Positions 1-12,540 of a stretch of DNA of 64,000 nt are shown here, piece after piece (position 1 is the stretch's first letter; every line of letters starts with the position of its first letter). Source of the stretch: Episyrphus balteatus (taxonomy: Eukaryota > Arthropoda > Insecta > Diptera > Syrphidae); the NCBI RefSeq assembly GCF_945859705.1, contig NC_079137.1, positions 34,655,554 through 34,719,553 of the forward strand, read 5' to 3'. The notes below the pieces were generated by a model. It saw nothing but the letters and a program-made list of their open reading frames with translations. It was not told the DNA's origin and ran no database searches. The position numbers and the translations under genes are program-made.

Positions 1-320
1 TCGGACAACTGAGAAAATAACTTTTTATGAAACTATTATGTATGGTACTTCTTCTAAGCCAAAAAAACAAAAACTTCCGGCGTTAACATTTTTTATATCT
101 TTTTTTCTAAATTATGACCATATACAAAAAAAAATTTTTGCAAAAAAAAATGTGAATTTCATTCCTTTTTTTGATGAAAAAAAATTAAAGGTATGATATT
201 TGACTAACTTTTTGTAATAATTCAGTAACTAGGCATTATTATCTTTCAATAAAGCCATCGAAACCTAAAAAAATATTTAATGGAATATTTTTAACGAATT
301 TTAAAAAATATGTTATGTTT
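1..320. repeat. Dispersed repeat, copy 1
   Basis: This stretch matches 47,190-47,497 at clearly more than chance level, sharing ACAACTGAGAAAATAACTTT, ACTTCTTCT-AGCCAAAAAA, TTTGACTAACTTTTTGTA and AATGGAATATTTTT. It continues beyond the left edge. No coding capacity or terminal structure was seen. Confidence 0.7.
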
Positions 321-1244
321 TCTCAGTCAATTTTTAATTGATTTTTATGAAAACACATCGTTGGAATAAAAAATAAATATAATTTTAAAATAATAATTTA
401 AAAACATGTTCTAATACAAGTATGCACTTATGTGCTTAAAATCGATGTCAAAGTGTCATGTTTTAAATATCTTTGAAAATGTCTGAGTGGCTTCATTCCT
501 AAATGATAAACTTAATAACTGAATTGGATGAAAATTTCATTGACACTATTTTCAATGAAACTTAACAGCCAATTGTGGATTTAAAGCGTCTAAAAAAATA
601 TTATATTAACTAACTATGTATTTATTAATAATATAATATAAATACATTCCATTCCAGTGAATGAATGTTTAGGGAGAATCATAATCAAAATGTTTCAATA
701 AAAAGCAGAGGCACCGAAGATTGGCAGTTTAAACAATACCTTGAAAAGAGTTGTGAAAAATGTTGATAAGGACACTGAAAATTCAGGTAAATATACATAT
801 GTGCCCTTAATTATGAAAGGGGACTAAGTCACTCCTAAAAATGGCATCAAATCTAGCCTAAAAATAATTATTATTTAAGGGGTAAAGTTTATTTGAAAGC
901 GAAATTGCAGTAAATAAACTTCTCTATTGCTCCTCTAGTGATTTCATAAAAGAAATATAACACTGCTACAAAATGAAAAAAAAAAAAAAAAAATACACCC
1001 GAGAAATAACATAGTGTAGGCTGTTCGTATGGTCGAATAATGCATCAAAATATTTTTGTTATATTTTTGGAACCCTCCATTTTTTTTTTTAATTTACAAA
1101 AAACCATTTTTACAGACCTTACGATGTAATCTATCAATATTTCAGTCATTTTTCTAACAAGTCTCAATATGTTATATGTTTTTGGAAAGAGGATTTCCAG
1201 ACCTTTTGAATGATGTATATAAGTCTATTGTTTAAACAAATTAA
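321..1244. other. AT-rich noncoding flank
   Basis: No recognisable gene or element. It contains scattered A and T runs, and no open frame of convincing coding character on either strand. Confidence 0.6.
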
Positions 1245-1521
1245 GAGCCCCCGCACACTACAAACTTTCTATCGGTCGATAGTTTAGTCGGGTTGGGCTC
1301 CTAGTGTGCGCACAGGCAGCCGACTAAACAGTCGGATCGCTAGGATACAATTTAGTTTGAAGGCAATTGTGTAGCAAAACAAACTTTTTTTTCGATCAAA
1401 CAAACTTTTTGATCGGCCGATACTTAATCGTTGTAGTGTGCGCACTCTCATACATTTTCATTCTGATTAAGAGACCGACTAAACTGTCGGCCGATAGAAA
1501 GTTTGTAGTGTGCGGGGGCTC
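1245..1521. mobile_element. Harbinger-type MITE, 277 bp
   Basis: Near-perfect terminal inverted repeats of about 29 bp begin GAGCCCCCGCACACTACAAA, and a 3-bp direct repeat TAA flanks the element at 1,242-1,244 and 1,522-1,524. A TWA target duplication is characteristic of the PIF/Harbinger superfamily. The interior has more subterminal inverted copies of the CGACTAAAC-GTCGG motif. No transposase is encoded. Confidence 0.85.
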
Positions 1522-2284
1522 TAAGTGTAGGTTTTTATCACACAAATCTTGAAAAAGTGATTTTTTCCCCAATTTTTTCAACTTTACCCAATTTTTTTTG
1601 CAAAATAAAACAAACAAAAAAATAAAGTAAGGTTATATTCTGAAAGAATATACATTTAGGCACAAATTGGCGTATTTTTTATTGAATTTGACCAAAACTG
1701 CGGAATCTATGCTATTTTTTCGTAAATAGAAAATGTGGCTTTTCATGATGTGAATTGCAAGGTGCACAATAGGGTGTTCATTATTTTAAAATAATAAGAA
1801 TTTCTATGCTCCTAGGATCTTATATGGTTGGAAATAAACTAAAAAAAATATTTTCCAAGTTTCAAGTCTCTAACTTAATTCTAACCTGTGCCGCCAAGCG
1901 GTTGAAGTTTCTTATGGGAATAACATGGGGTTTCTTGGACCTTGTTCGATCAATTTGTGAATAAAAATGTATGTTTTTTAAATTTTTGGCATTGAACGTG
2001 TAAAAAGCGATTTTTGAAAAAGTCTGAAAAAATGACTTTTTTTACCAAGCTAAATCTCTAAAATTATAACAATTAAAAATCTGAAAAGTTTTCACATGAT
2101 AGCTATACTTATTAAATTTGTGTCTGTAAAGTTTTAAATTTTTTGAACGAATGGTTTGGCTGGAATTTAAAATTGATCGAATGAATTTGGCCCATATTAT
2201 TCTGAACGCCTCATATGTATGTGCTTGTTAAAACTGCATTATAAAAATATTTTTTAACCATTTAATTGAAAAAAAAAAAAAAAA
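1522..2284. other. AT-rich noncoding flank
   Basis: No gene or element recognised; ordinary AT-rich sequence with an A run near 2,270. Confidence 0.5.
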
Positions 2285-2782
2285 AATAAAAGTTCTGACC
2301 TGGGGTTGCGACTAAATTTTTCATATAGTTTTTGGGTCGCTAAAACCGAATCCGAAGTCCGTTTTGACCCATCACGTCAGGTTTTCGAGATAACCTCAAA
2401 AAATGTCACGAAAAAAAAAAATGTTTTTCTTTGATCTGGATCTGCGAATATGTTAATCATATTCGAAGTCAATTTCACCCTATCACGTCAGGTTTCTGAG
2501 ATATCATCAAAACAATGTCAAAACCAAACAAAACAAAAGTTCTTATAAGGTGTTGCGACTATGCTTTTCATATAGTTTTTGGGTCCCTGAAACCGAATCC
2601 GAAGTTTGTTTTGCCGTATCACGCCAGGTTTTTGAGATATCCTCAAAAAATATCAGATAGGAAAATTTTTTGAGGATATTTCAAAAACCTGACGTGATAC
2701 GGCAAAATAAACTTCGGATTCGGTTTCAGCGACCCAAAAACTATATTAAAAGCCTAGTCGCAACCCCAGATAAGAACTTTTA
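2285..2782. repeat. Direct and inverted repeat cluster with hairpin
   Basis: A unit with TTGCGACTA, TTTTGGGTC, AACCGAATCCGAAGT and ATCACGTCAGGTTTTTGAGAT occurs at 2,290-2,400, weakly at 2,440-2,520, and at 2,530-2,655. It is then repeated inverted at 2,668-2,782, so the last two copies form a hairpin of about 110-bp arms and a loop of about 12 bp. A related, weaker stretch lies inside the intron element near 36,000-36,070. Confidence 0.8.
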
Positions 2783-3815
2783 TTTTTTTTGTGTGGCTGT
2801 GTAATAGATAACTATAAATTTAAAAATATGATTTAATTATACCTACATGTATTCCTGAAATTAATAGCATGATACGGCTTGGTAGGATATATTTAAAAAA
2901 ATAGTATTATTATCATTAAATAACTATTTATTGAAGTAACACCGGGAAAAATCCGCTTTGATTTGGTGTGGCGCTAGAGTCGCTTTTCAGAATTGTGTAT
3001 TCGTTACTTAGATGATATAATATATGGAGTGCTTTTGCTGTTAGTTCCGTGAAGCTTTTATAGAGGGCTCTAGTTTCTTTAAGTTTTTCGATGAGTGCAT
3101 GCCTCCATTTTATTTTCATTTGATGACTGTCATCAACAAGCGTGTTTATTTACAGCTGCGGAACCAGACTCACACTGAAAAACGAAGGCAGCGACCCCTA
3201 TCCATGCATATGGCGTTACAATGTATTAGGTATAGGAACAAGCACTCCATTTATTATATCCTCTAAGATTCGTTAGCAAAAAATCCCTGATAATGATTTT
3301 TGATTACTAAGTAACTATATTTTGTTTTTTTTTTTGTATTGGTCTTGTTTTGTGTTAGCCCTGATTTTTCAATCGTCGCGTCAGTTAGACTATCAGAAGA
3401 ATAATGTCAATATTAAAAAAAAATTATTCATAGGAATAAGCCTTAACTGTGGTTCATCTGGCTAGTGAAATAAGTTGAAAGGATTTTTTTTTGTTATTTA
3501 TTAGATGGAAAGAAGGTGAAGATTTTGTTCAATTATTGGGTGCAACTGTTTATTTTGATTAGAGTGTGTAAGCATCGAGATCGAAGTTCTAATTCACATT
3601 ATTTGCACTCTGTCCAAGTACACCGTGGTGTATACTTGCTATTTTTTTGTATTAACATTTGTTTAATATTTAATATTTTGTTTTATTATATTAGAATATT
3701 TAATATTTTATTGCGTGAAAGGTAAAAAGGTTCGTGTTTTCTATATCCTTTAGTTGCAAATGAGATGATAGTAAAGGAAGCTCTTAAGGTGGTCACGAAA
3801 TAAAAAACGGTTGGG
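2783..3815. other. AT-rich noncoding flank
   Basis: No gene recognised. A stretch of about 150 bp near 2,940-3,190 has slightly higher G+C but no coding similarity that I recognise. Confidence 0.5.
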
Positions 3816-3819
3816 AATT

Positions 3820-4565
3820 GAATCATAAAGTTTTTTTTAAATAGTCTAGCGAAATCTCGTCCCAGGCATCACGGATAGCTTCAATTAAGGTGTCCTTGTC
3901 TTCAAATTGTAAACCGCCTTCATAAACTTTTCGATATATGTACCTAGCCATGACCAAACGTTTTCGATTATGTTCAAATCTGGTGAATAGGGTGTGCATG
4001 GCAAAGGCTCTACGTTTTCTGAGGAAATTCAGCTTTTCACAACCCTGGAAGTGTGGATGGGGGCATTGTATTGTTGGAAAATCCAAGGCAAAATGTTTTT
4101 CATCTTTGGAAATGACCCTTCCAACAAACATTTGTTGCTGTTTCCGTTCATTGTTGTAGAAAGAACTCCAACTCAATTTTGCCATAGTAAGTGAAAAGTG
4201 ATAGCTCCCCACACCATAACACTGCTGGTCTTTGGACTTCTGCCACTGCCGTAAAACTCAACTGATTTTAAAAAAACTGAACGGTTATCGCTTCGTTTAA
4301 ACAAATACTCGATACGCCATTTTTTAGTTTTTTTTTTTTTTATTTACCGTTTTTAAGAAATTTCGGCCAAAAGAGTCAAAATGCTCAAAAAAAGTGTCGT
4401 CTATACGGCTGTGATGTTTTCACAAAATTAGTTCCTCTTTTCTTTAATCATGTAAATAAAAGTTGTAACAATCGGGGGTGTCAAGGTTATACTGTTTTCA
4501 TCCGAAAAAACAACGCTTTTTCATTCATTCTTTGTTAGCCTAACAATAAATTTATTGATCACTTA
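3820..4565 (-). pseudogene. Degenerate Tc1-like transposase
   Basis: Read on the minus strand, this contains, in order, VVFSDEN (first catalytic Asp), SVMVWGAITF, QQYNAPIHTS, PYSPDLNIIENVW (catalytic Glu) and, one frame over, YRKVYEGGLQFEDKD and AIRDAWDEIS. This is the block order of Tc1/mariner (Tc1-type DD34E) transposases. It is broken by stop codons and frameshifts, and the second catalytic Asp codon in QQ-D-NAPIH is a Tyr. No clear terminal repeats were found. Confidence 0.85.
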
Positions 4566-6255
4566 AAAAAAAATTCAATTTTCTACAACGTCGCGTTTTG
4601 AAAATAGCAACTTTTTTGCAATTTTGTTTTACCCCTATTTACCCTATTTAGTGATTGAATTTTTAAAAATCCTTCATTAGTACTCAGCTTTAAGTTATTA
4701 TATTTCAAATAAGCTATAGAAGATTTTTGTATCTCAAATAGTTTTAACTGCTTAAAATTTCAGATGGAACGGAAAAAAATGGCGTCACTTTTTCATGGTT
4801 GTTGCCATGGTTCATCGATTTATAAGACGTTATCACTTCAAAAAGAAAGTTTTCAAAATAAAAATGAAGCACATTTTTAAATTTGAAAATGAATTTCCAT
4901 TTCATAATAATAACAAATAATTTTTAAGTGAGAATAACGATTCTCTCTTTTAAATATCTCTCCTCTCCAACTGACTCCACTCATATTCGAACAAAATGAG
5001 AAATTACTCCAAAAACGGACTCCGAAAACTCTAACTTCCCTATTCCTACACGTTTGTTTATAACTAACATTTCAAAAATCAACTTGTAAACATTTCCAAA
5101 CGCATGCGATTTAAAAATTACAACTTCTAAAATTCAACAGCGCAGGTCCGTGTTCTATTTTTTCTCAAAAAAAGTCCTCAAAATATACCAGAAATACTTG
5201 ATTCTATTTCTAAAATTTAATTTTATTCAGTCTTCGGCGAGATTTCGATACGACAAGTAAGTTTGGGTTCCGTGAAAAAGAAAATTCATTTGTGAAATTA
5301 AGTGTCTATAGATCTATATGTATTTTTGAAAAAAATATATATGTAAATTTTCTATTGGAATTAAGAGTTAAAAGTTGAAAAAAGATAGTGATTTATGATT
5401 TTAAGGACCTTTTTTAAGGTATTTTGGAAGAATATTCTTGAATTTATTTGATTTTCTAGTGATTTTAGTGAAAATAAAATTTATTCATATAATTTCCTCC
5501 CAGGCAATGGGAATGTGTTATTTTTGGCTCTAAGTGCAGAGTGTGGGTAAATGTGATAGCACATTTCAAATTTTAAAACAAATTGAAATTTTAACTAAGA
5601 GAAAATATGTTTGCCACTGTCAAATATGAAATTTGATTTTGTTAAATAATTAAAAAAAAAAAAAGTGATTTAAAAATCTTTGAATTAAGGAAAAAGCCGA
5701 CCCTGGATTACGGTTTTTTTCTTTTTAACTTCAGAAAATATTCAAAGTAAAAAAGTGTAAAATTAATTTAAAAATAAAATTCTGCCAAAATGAAAATATT
5801 GTCTGTATCTATTTTTGAAAATCCCCTAAGTCAAAGCCTGTTCGGTACAAGTTTTCCTTATCTTTGAAGTGAAAAAGTGCTTTTGGTTATGATCCGGATA
5901 CGAAAATTGTTGATAGCACATTTTTGATTTTAATTGAAATGTGCAAATTACTGTGTGTTTCCTTTTATAAATAGAAACGGATATGTTAATTATTTGCTGA
6001 TTTTTTTTCTCTTTTTGTCAAAATTAGGTTATTTTAGAAATATTTTGTCTGTAAATCTTAACAACTTGAACGGGTATGTACGAATATTTCATTATATATT
6101 TGAAAATATTAAGAATATTTACTAAAATCTTTGAATTGGTCATGAATTTTTTTCTTGAGAAAATTTCACTGAATCAAAAATGTTGGTTAGAGCATTTTGA
6201 AATAATCTAAAAATAAATATAAAACAACAAAAAATACTAAATGAAATTGCCGGGG
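4566..6255. other. AT-rich noncoding flank with a candidate core promoter
   Basis: Mostly featureless. At 5,227 TTCAGTC resembles an insect initiator and 5,257 GTAAGT resembles a splice donor; see the findings. A repeat of TGATAGCACATTT at 5,558 and 5,912 is unexplained. Confidence 0.4.
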
Positions 6256-6259
6256 GAGC

Positions 6260-7680
6260 AAAGAAAATAAAATATCTTCCGGTTTTCGAATGTGATGAAA
6301 TAGAGTTCGTAAAAATGTTTGCTCCTGAAATGAAATTTAGAAAAAAAATAGTTTGAATTAAAAATTGAATATAAATTTTTGATGTAAGAATGAAGTTGAT
6401 ATAACATTTAAATAAAATACAATTCAAGTCAAAATGTAGCGCTACTAAAACTGGAAATTCAACGATTTCAGTTCCAAGAAGATTTATAGTACCTATAAAA
6501 CAATTATACGGTTTTATAATTTACTCAATTATGGCGTAAATCATTCTTTAGATAATGTTTTTCTAGTTTGGGAAACTCTGGTGTATGTGTAACAAAATTG
6601 TAAAATTTTTCTTTCAATATACATAATAGCACAGCATCTAAAGTTTATCTTTACTAATAGGTACTTGAATTTTATAAATTTTGTTGGTTTATTTTTTGTG
6701 ACACTTAAGTCTCTGAGTGGTGGTGCAGTAGGTTGAAGATGCCTCTATTTATTATTACCTATTAAGATGCGATGCGTTTAAGGACTTATACAGGGTGATT
6801 CAGAAGGAATGTGTCCGATGAGTTGAGACAAAAATCCCATGCGATCCTCCTATTTCCCTTCAGCCAGGAGAGGCAATTATCTAAAAAAATTTAATCTATT
6901 TGTTGAAAAATGTATTAAAATCAACGGTTTCATCTGCAATTTAGCGCTATACCTAAGAATCTAAAACCCTCGTCTTTTATTCTGTTTCGAATCTGTTTTT
7001 TTTTTTTCTTTTAACAAAAAAAATTATTTTCAAAATCAAAATTCAACAACATACCTAATTCAAGTCTCCAAAATTAAATTTAACTTATTAAATCTAACTT
7101 TTCATTTCTACCCAAAAAGCACGCTTTCATCTTAAAAATTTTCATAAACTCTTTTGGTTCTTGGTTATATTATCAACTGCAACAATATCACAAAATTTCA
7201 CAAGTGTTGCATTTTATTCACAGGGTGTTTTGGTACTAGTTGCAAAGACTTTCATTTCCCTCAAAAAATATGTAAACGTTCTCACGTGAATAACTAGCTT
7301 GATCAACCGTCTTGTCCTACCCCACTCTTTCACATGCATTAAAAAAAAAAATACAATAAAACAAAAAAGTACGTATACGCAACAGTGTACGTGGACAAAG
7401 ATCAAATAATGTGAATTATAACTTTGGCCTAGGTGCCAATTTACTTTAATCGATATAAATTAACACTTGCAATTCAATTTAAAAAGTTTTTTATGACCTG
7501 TAGTCCAAAATGTGTTTCGCCCAGGTACAACAGTTGCTCTCATCAGTTAGATGCTGTTGTACCCTTTCTAATAATATTTTCGTTTTCTGTTTTCTTTCTT
7601 GTAACATTGCACTTATTATATGAATAAATCGTCCTCCCATTTGTAGTCAGTGTTAAAAGTTAAATCGAAAAACAAAATCC
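6260..7680. repeat. Tandem segmental duplication, unit A
   Basis: Collinear with unit B downstream, with shared anchors CTCCTGAAATGAAATTTAGA, AACTCT-GTATGTG, GGGTGATTC-GAA-GAATGTG, CACAA-GGTTGCATTTTATTC and CTTTGGCCTAGGTGCCAA. The copies are diverged (many indels), so the duplication is old. No gene was recognised inside either copy. Confidence 0.8.
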
Positions 7681-7904
7681 TTTCAAATTAAAATCAAAAA
7701 TTTCTTCAGACGGACTTATAGTACAGGAAATTGTGAATTGTATTTATGTTAGTACCTACCTATATCATTTTTAGCTACTGTTATTTGTATATTGTGCATG
7801 TGCATAGTATTTAATTGTTTTTGTCCTACTAATTACTAACACATGCACTAATAATGAGCCCTCTAATAGTAGTAGGTATACAACTTGCTCTAAGCTGATT
7901 GCGT

Positions 7905-8000
7905 CAAAGAATCTGTAGTGTAAAAAAAAAGATAGACTTTTTCGTGGAACGAAATAAAGGAAGGCTGATTTTTTCAAATCTAAAAGAAACCAACCCTCTG
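7905..8000. repeat. Fragment of the 14.5-kb foldback unit
   Basis: About 80 bp (GATAGACTTTTTCGTGGAAC, GGCTGATTTTTTCAAATCT, CC-CTGG-GAA) match the end of the foldback at 14,537. It is a solo fragment lying between duplication units A and B. Confidence 0.75.
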
Positions 8001-8024
8001 GTGAAGTAACAAACTATAAAAAAA

Positions 8025-8950
8025 AAAAAATACAGACGAATTGAATACCTCCTCCTTTTTGAAAGTCGTAAAAATGTGTACCTACTCCTGAAATGAAATT
8101 TAGAAGAAATAAATTGCACGACTGGGGTCGCACGTATGTACTTGCTCTTATGCTTAAAGTAACTATAATGTTAAAGCTTTTTATTCAAGAAATTAAAAAT
8201 TTGATATTTTGAAGAAATTTCATAAGTTGTATAAAAAAATTAAATCTGTTTTTATAATTAATTAAACTCCGTTTTAAATTATCTTAAAAAAAAAAAAACA
8301 AATATGCCATTTTATTTCTTGTATAAAAAGAATTTTTAGAAAAAATTTTTCGAAAATTGTAGGAGCCGTTTTTTAAAAAAATAGTTTTTTATATATAAAA
8401 ATTTTTTAACATTTTTCAAAAAAAAAGTTGGGATGCCATTTTGAAGAAATAATTAATTTACACATTAAAACTAAATTTCAAAATTTTTCATTAATCCGTT
8501 TTCAAAAAATTGATTTTTCAAAAAAAAATTTTGAAATATTTTTTAAAAAACCAAAAATGCGTTTTTTGAAAATTTTCTAAAATTTTAATATTATCTTTAC
8601 TTACACACTTTTGTATAAAAATTTTCATTTGAATCGGGTTAATGTTGTACGAGATATTCAGAAACGAAAAAAACCGTTCTATGACAGGTACCGTTAATAA
8701 CGGTACAAAAAATATTTTTTTTATTTAAAAAGTTGGCTCTTATGTGTTGTACTACACACAAAAATTTTAATCAAAATCGTTAGAGCCGTTTTTGAAAAAA
8801 ATTAACTTTTCTATTTCCGTTATATGGCAGGTACCGTTAGTTTTGGTCATAAAAAAAAAATTTCAATTTCCCCTCTAGGGAATCACCAAAAACTGCTAAC
8901 TACCAAGTTTGAAGAAAATCACTTCACTCGTTTAGGCTGCAGCTCCAGAT

Positions 8951-8983
<33 letters not shown>

Positions 8984-10632
8984 ATTGCCGGACCCACTTT
9001 TTTGGCATTCTCCATAATCGTTATGTCATGTAAAATTGTTATCTCGAGTTCGATTTTTTTTACGAATCCTAAACTTGCCCTATAGTACCTATATCGCAAG
9101 TAAAAAATTGTTTGAATAGAAAATTGAATAGGTGTGTATATTTTTCATGTTAGAATGTACCTACCTAGATGATAGATATGAAATTTGAACAAAAAGTCAA
9201 GTCAAAATGTTTAGAGTAAGAAAAGCTGGAAATTTAATCAGGACAGTTCCAACAAAAATTAATAAGTTCATAATAAGAATTTTTGGTAAAATTTTTATTC
9301 ATAAAATAAATCTAGTTTTTCTAGTAGTGGACACTCTAACGTATGTGGAGTGGAACAAAACTGTAAAATTTTTCTAAATATCAATATTATATACATACAT
9401 TTTTTATAAGTCTCTTCTGCTCTATGTGTATTAATTAGTATAAAGTTTTTTTAAGTTAGTTTAAGAACCATTAAAGGGTGATTCTGAAAGAATGTGCCAA
9501 AAAGCTAGAGCGTTTAGGTTGGGTTGAGAAAAGAAACAAATCGTATTGGAGGGGGGAATCTATCCTCCCCATTTAGCCTGGAGGGTCAAATTTCTAAAAA
9601 AAAATAATAAAATAATTTCGCAAATTATCTCATTTCGAATGCAAAATCGTATAAAAAAAAAAAATTAATTTGAAATTTGAACTGACCTCATTTGAGAAAT
9701 TCTCATGCTGTAGTGAAAACATGCTATAAGTAAATAAAATATAAAAAAAAATTTTGTGTCGCGTAAAAATTCGACTTAGAGGTAAATTAATTCTTCCATA
9801 GTAAAATTTAAGTTATTCTAGTAATTCAATCTGACTTTTTCATTTCTATCCAAAAACCACCACCTTGAATATTTGTAAAAACTTTTTTTGGTTCCTGGTT
9901 ATCACTTCAATTGCAACACTTTCAAAAAATTTCACAAGGGTTGCATTTTATTCACAAGGTGTTTCGGTAATAGTTGCAAATCCTCTCATTCCCCTCAAAA
10001 TATATCTACGTTATCACGTGAGACTCTAAAATGGACTTTATTGATTCTTTATGTGCATGTAAAATTAAATCTTTATGCCAAATTCTAATACCACGCCATC
10101 AATTTTAACAATTTTTTTGCTAATATTTGAATTTTCTTTTAATGGACATAAAGGGACAAAGCCTTATCTCCACATTTATTGTTTGCTTGTATCAGAATAT
10201 TAAAATAAACGAAGTATTTGAAATTTTACACAACAAAATAAATTACTAAAAATGAAAATTTGCACGTACCTTACATTAACACACAATTTTTTTTAGAGTG
10301 GTAGGTTCTCGTTCCATTCAGCATTATAAAATATTTTGAAATAATTTATCACTTCGCCAGATACATGAACATACAATTTCTAGCTTAGTCAATCGTCGTT
10401 TCTTCCTCACTTTTTCACATACATAAAAAAAAAAACATATAAATACAAAAACTAGCACGTATACGCCACAGTGAACTTTGACAACATGCAAATATGTAAT
10501 GTGAATTGCAGCTTTGGCCTAGGTGCCAAAATACTCTAATCGATATTAAATTACACTTGTACTTATTAAATGATCAAAATCTTCCTATACCCTTTGTAAT
10601 GAGGGTTAGTAAATAATTCGAAAAATAAAATC
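8025..10632. repeat. Tandem segmental duplication, unit B, with insertions
   Basis: Same anchors as unit A in the same order. It is interrupted by about 1 kb at 8,112-9,105 (the dispersed GACA element) and by about 325 bp at roughly 10,025-10,350 with no recognisable identity. The G+C-richer pieces, for example GCCTAGGTGCCAA, are best preserved. Confidence 0.8.
8112..9105. mobile_element. Dispersed element with GACA microsatellite, copy 1
   Basis: About 990 bp inserted in unit B. It contains CGTTAGAGCCGTTTTTGA, GGTACCGTTA, a (GACA)n run at 8,958-8,982, CGGACCCACTTTTTTGGCAT and an end ACCTATATCGCAAGTAAAAA. The same ordered modules occur at 19,800-21,480, and partly at 28,935-29,130. There is no open reading frame; the class is unknown. 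The host interruption gives its boundaries. Confidence 0.75.
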
Positions 10633-12180
10633 CTGAGGCCTGAATGGGACAAAATTATATACAGCATTTTGATTGGTGGACTTTGTTCGTTACCCCTTAC
10701 TCACATACCCAAAGTCCTAAAATTTGGCCATTTGAAAGCCTAAACAAGCTTATTTGTATGCTGAATCTAACAAAATTAAAATTTAAGCTACTACTTCAAG
10801 TGACTACTAAAGTCCTTTCAATGTTGTTACTATTTTAAGCGCAACGGGTACTTTTTTTGAGAAAAGCCCACTTTCATGTTTAAAAATTTGGGTGAAGATT
10901 CTACGAAAATTTTGGTTACATGTTAGGCAACACCAAAATATTATTTGAATTTAATACTTTGATTGCATACATTTTTGAGTCTAATACAAAATTTACTGAA
11001 ATTTAAATATTTTTGTATTGAAAATCAAGGACGTATTTCTCAATTTAGAGTTTCAGTTTATTATAATGATATTTCTTTCTTTTACTTTTTTATTATTTTT
11101 ATTATCTTAAGTATTTTCTTTCTTACTTCTTAAAAATAAAACAAAACATTTCTTAACGTGATTACTCACCATTTTTCACAAATTTTTATTTCACAAATTA
11201 TGTAAAGTGGAATCTTAGTGCCGATAAAATTTTTATTTATTAAAAGAAAAAAGTTTACTAAATGCATTTTTCTGAACCCAAATTGTTTTATAAAGGTACT
11301 TTTTCAGCGATAACCCTAAATCCAGACATACAAAATTTATTTCTTTTTAAAACGGCTTCCATTTTCGTTCACGTTTTTTATACAGTTTGACTAAAATTTG
11401 AGTATTTTATTTTAATTGTTTACCAGATAAAATTGTAATTTAGGTGCAAAGGAATTAGTTTTAATTTCAAATTTTCTTATATTTCAATACTTTTGATTAG
11501 GTACATTTTTAAATTTTGTTTTATTTGAAACTAATACATTTTAATTTTTTGTATTTGAAATTAATAAAAAAAAAAATTATTAAAATTTTAAAATTACAAA
11601 AAAAATTGTGTGTACGCATGTACACGCGACTGAAGTTATACTTCTCACTCACTATGTAAGTGAATTCCATTTGATATTTTTAATTTTTATTATTTTTGTT
11701 CTATATTTTAATTAAATCAAATAGCGTAACTTTTTAACTATCTTAGCTTATAGTGATCGTAGAAAATTTTTATGCTAGATCTCCTTAACCCAAGACAATC
11801 TGACTTCCCTGAAAATAGTAATGCAAGAAAAAATCTTTATAATTGGAAATTAAGAATCTTCATACCAATTTCCAGGACTATTTTTTTGAGAAAAAAAATT
11901 AAATTTTATCTACGATTGATGTCCTTTCTTCAATACAGGTTTAATTTTAGTCTATGTTGTTTTTTTTTCCTTTTATTTCTGGGTATTTACATTTTTGATT
12001 TCCATTATTTTTGATACAAAAAAGCACGTTCAGTTACACAAAAATATTTTAAAGATAATTTTAAATTAATCCACACTTCGTTTTTTTACATATTTATCAA
12101 CTTAACACTAAATTAATTCTTCCATCTCCCTAACATCCATGTTGTTTTCAATTTATTCTGTGAAAATTACTCATATCGGC
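10633..12180. other. AT-rich noncoding flank
   Basis: No gene, RNA gene or repeat recognised; long AT-rich tracts only. Confidence 0.5.
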
Positions 12181-12540
12181 GGTTCAGAACGATCGGCATA
12201 TGCTTAACGAAAGTAAACGAATCGCGCATACCTATGTACGATATGGTTATTCTTATGACAATTGTCTGTGCTCGAGTACTAGTAGTAGCAACATGCAAAT
12301 TGCCACATGCAACTTGCGACATGAAACATGCAATTTGCCACGTGTTATGTGTCTTTTTTTTGGCATGCTGCGGCGTACTGCATTTTTTAATACTCAAGTA
12401 CTGCCAACTTCAAAGGTGAAACGACAGCCCTGCTGCCCATTTGTCAGTCTAGGAGATGGCGATCGCGTCATAATCTCTTTGACATTCTTGTCAAAAAGTA
12501 AATTTTCATGGCTCACCGCCACAAAAGAAGTATAACTTCA
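12181..12540. other. G+C-richer segment with short ATGCAA-type repeats
   Basis: A 350-bp island of higher G+C in AT-rich sequence. At 12,291-12,345 it contains alternating ATGCAA/TTGCCAC/GACATG words in both orientations. A 111-codon open frame (12,200-12,535) shows no recognised similarity and reads like noncoding. It could be a regulatory region. Confidence 0.4.

Noticed and set aside
12200..12535. 111-codon open frame in the upstream flank
   Set aside because: Composition is cysteine-rich and random-looking, and no domain is recognised; the higher G+C alone explains the open frame.
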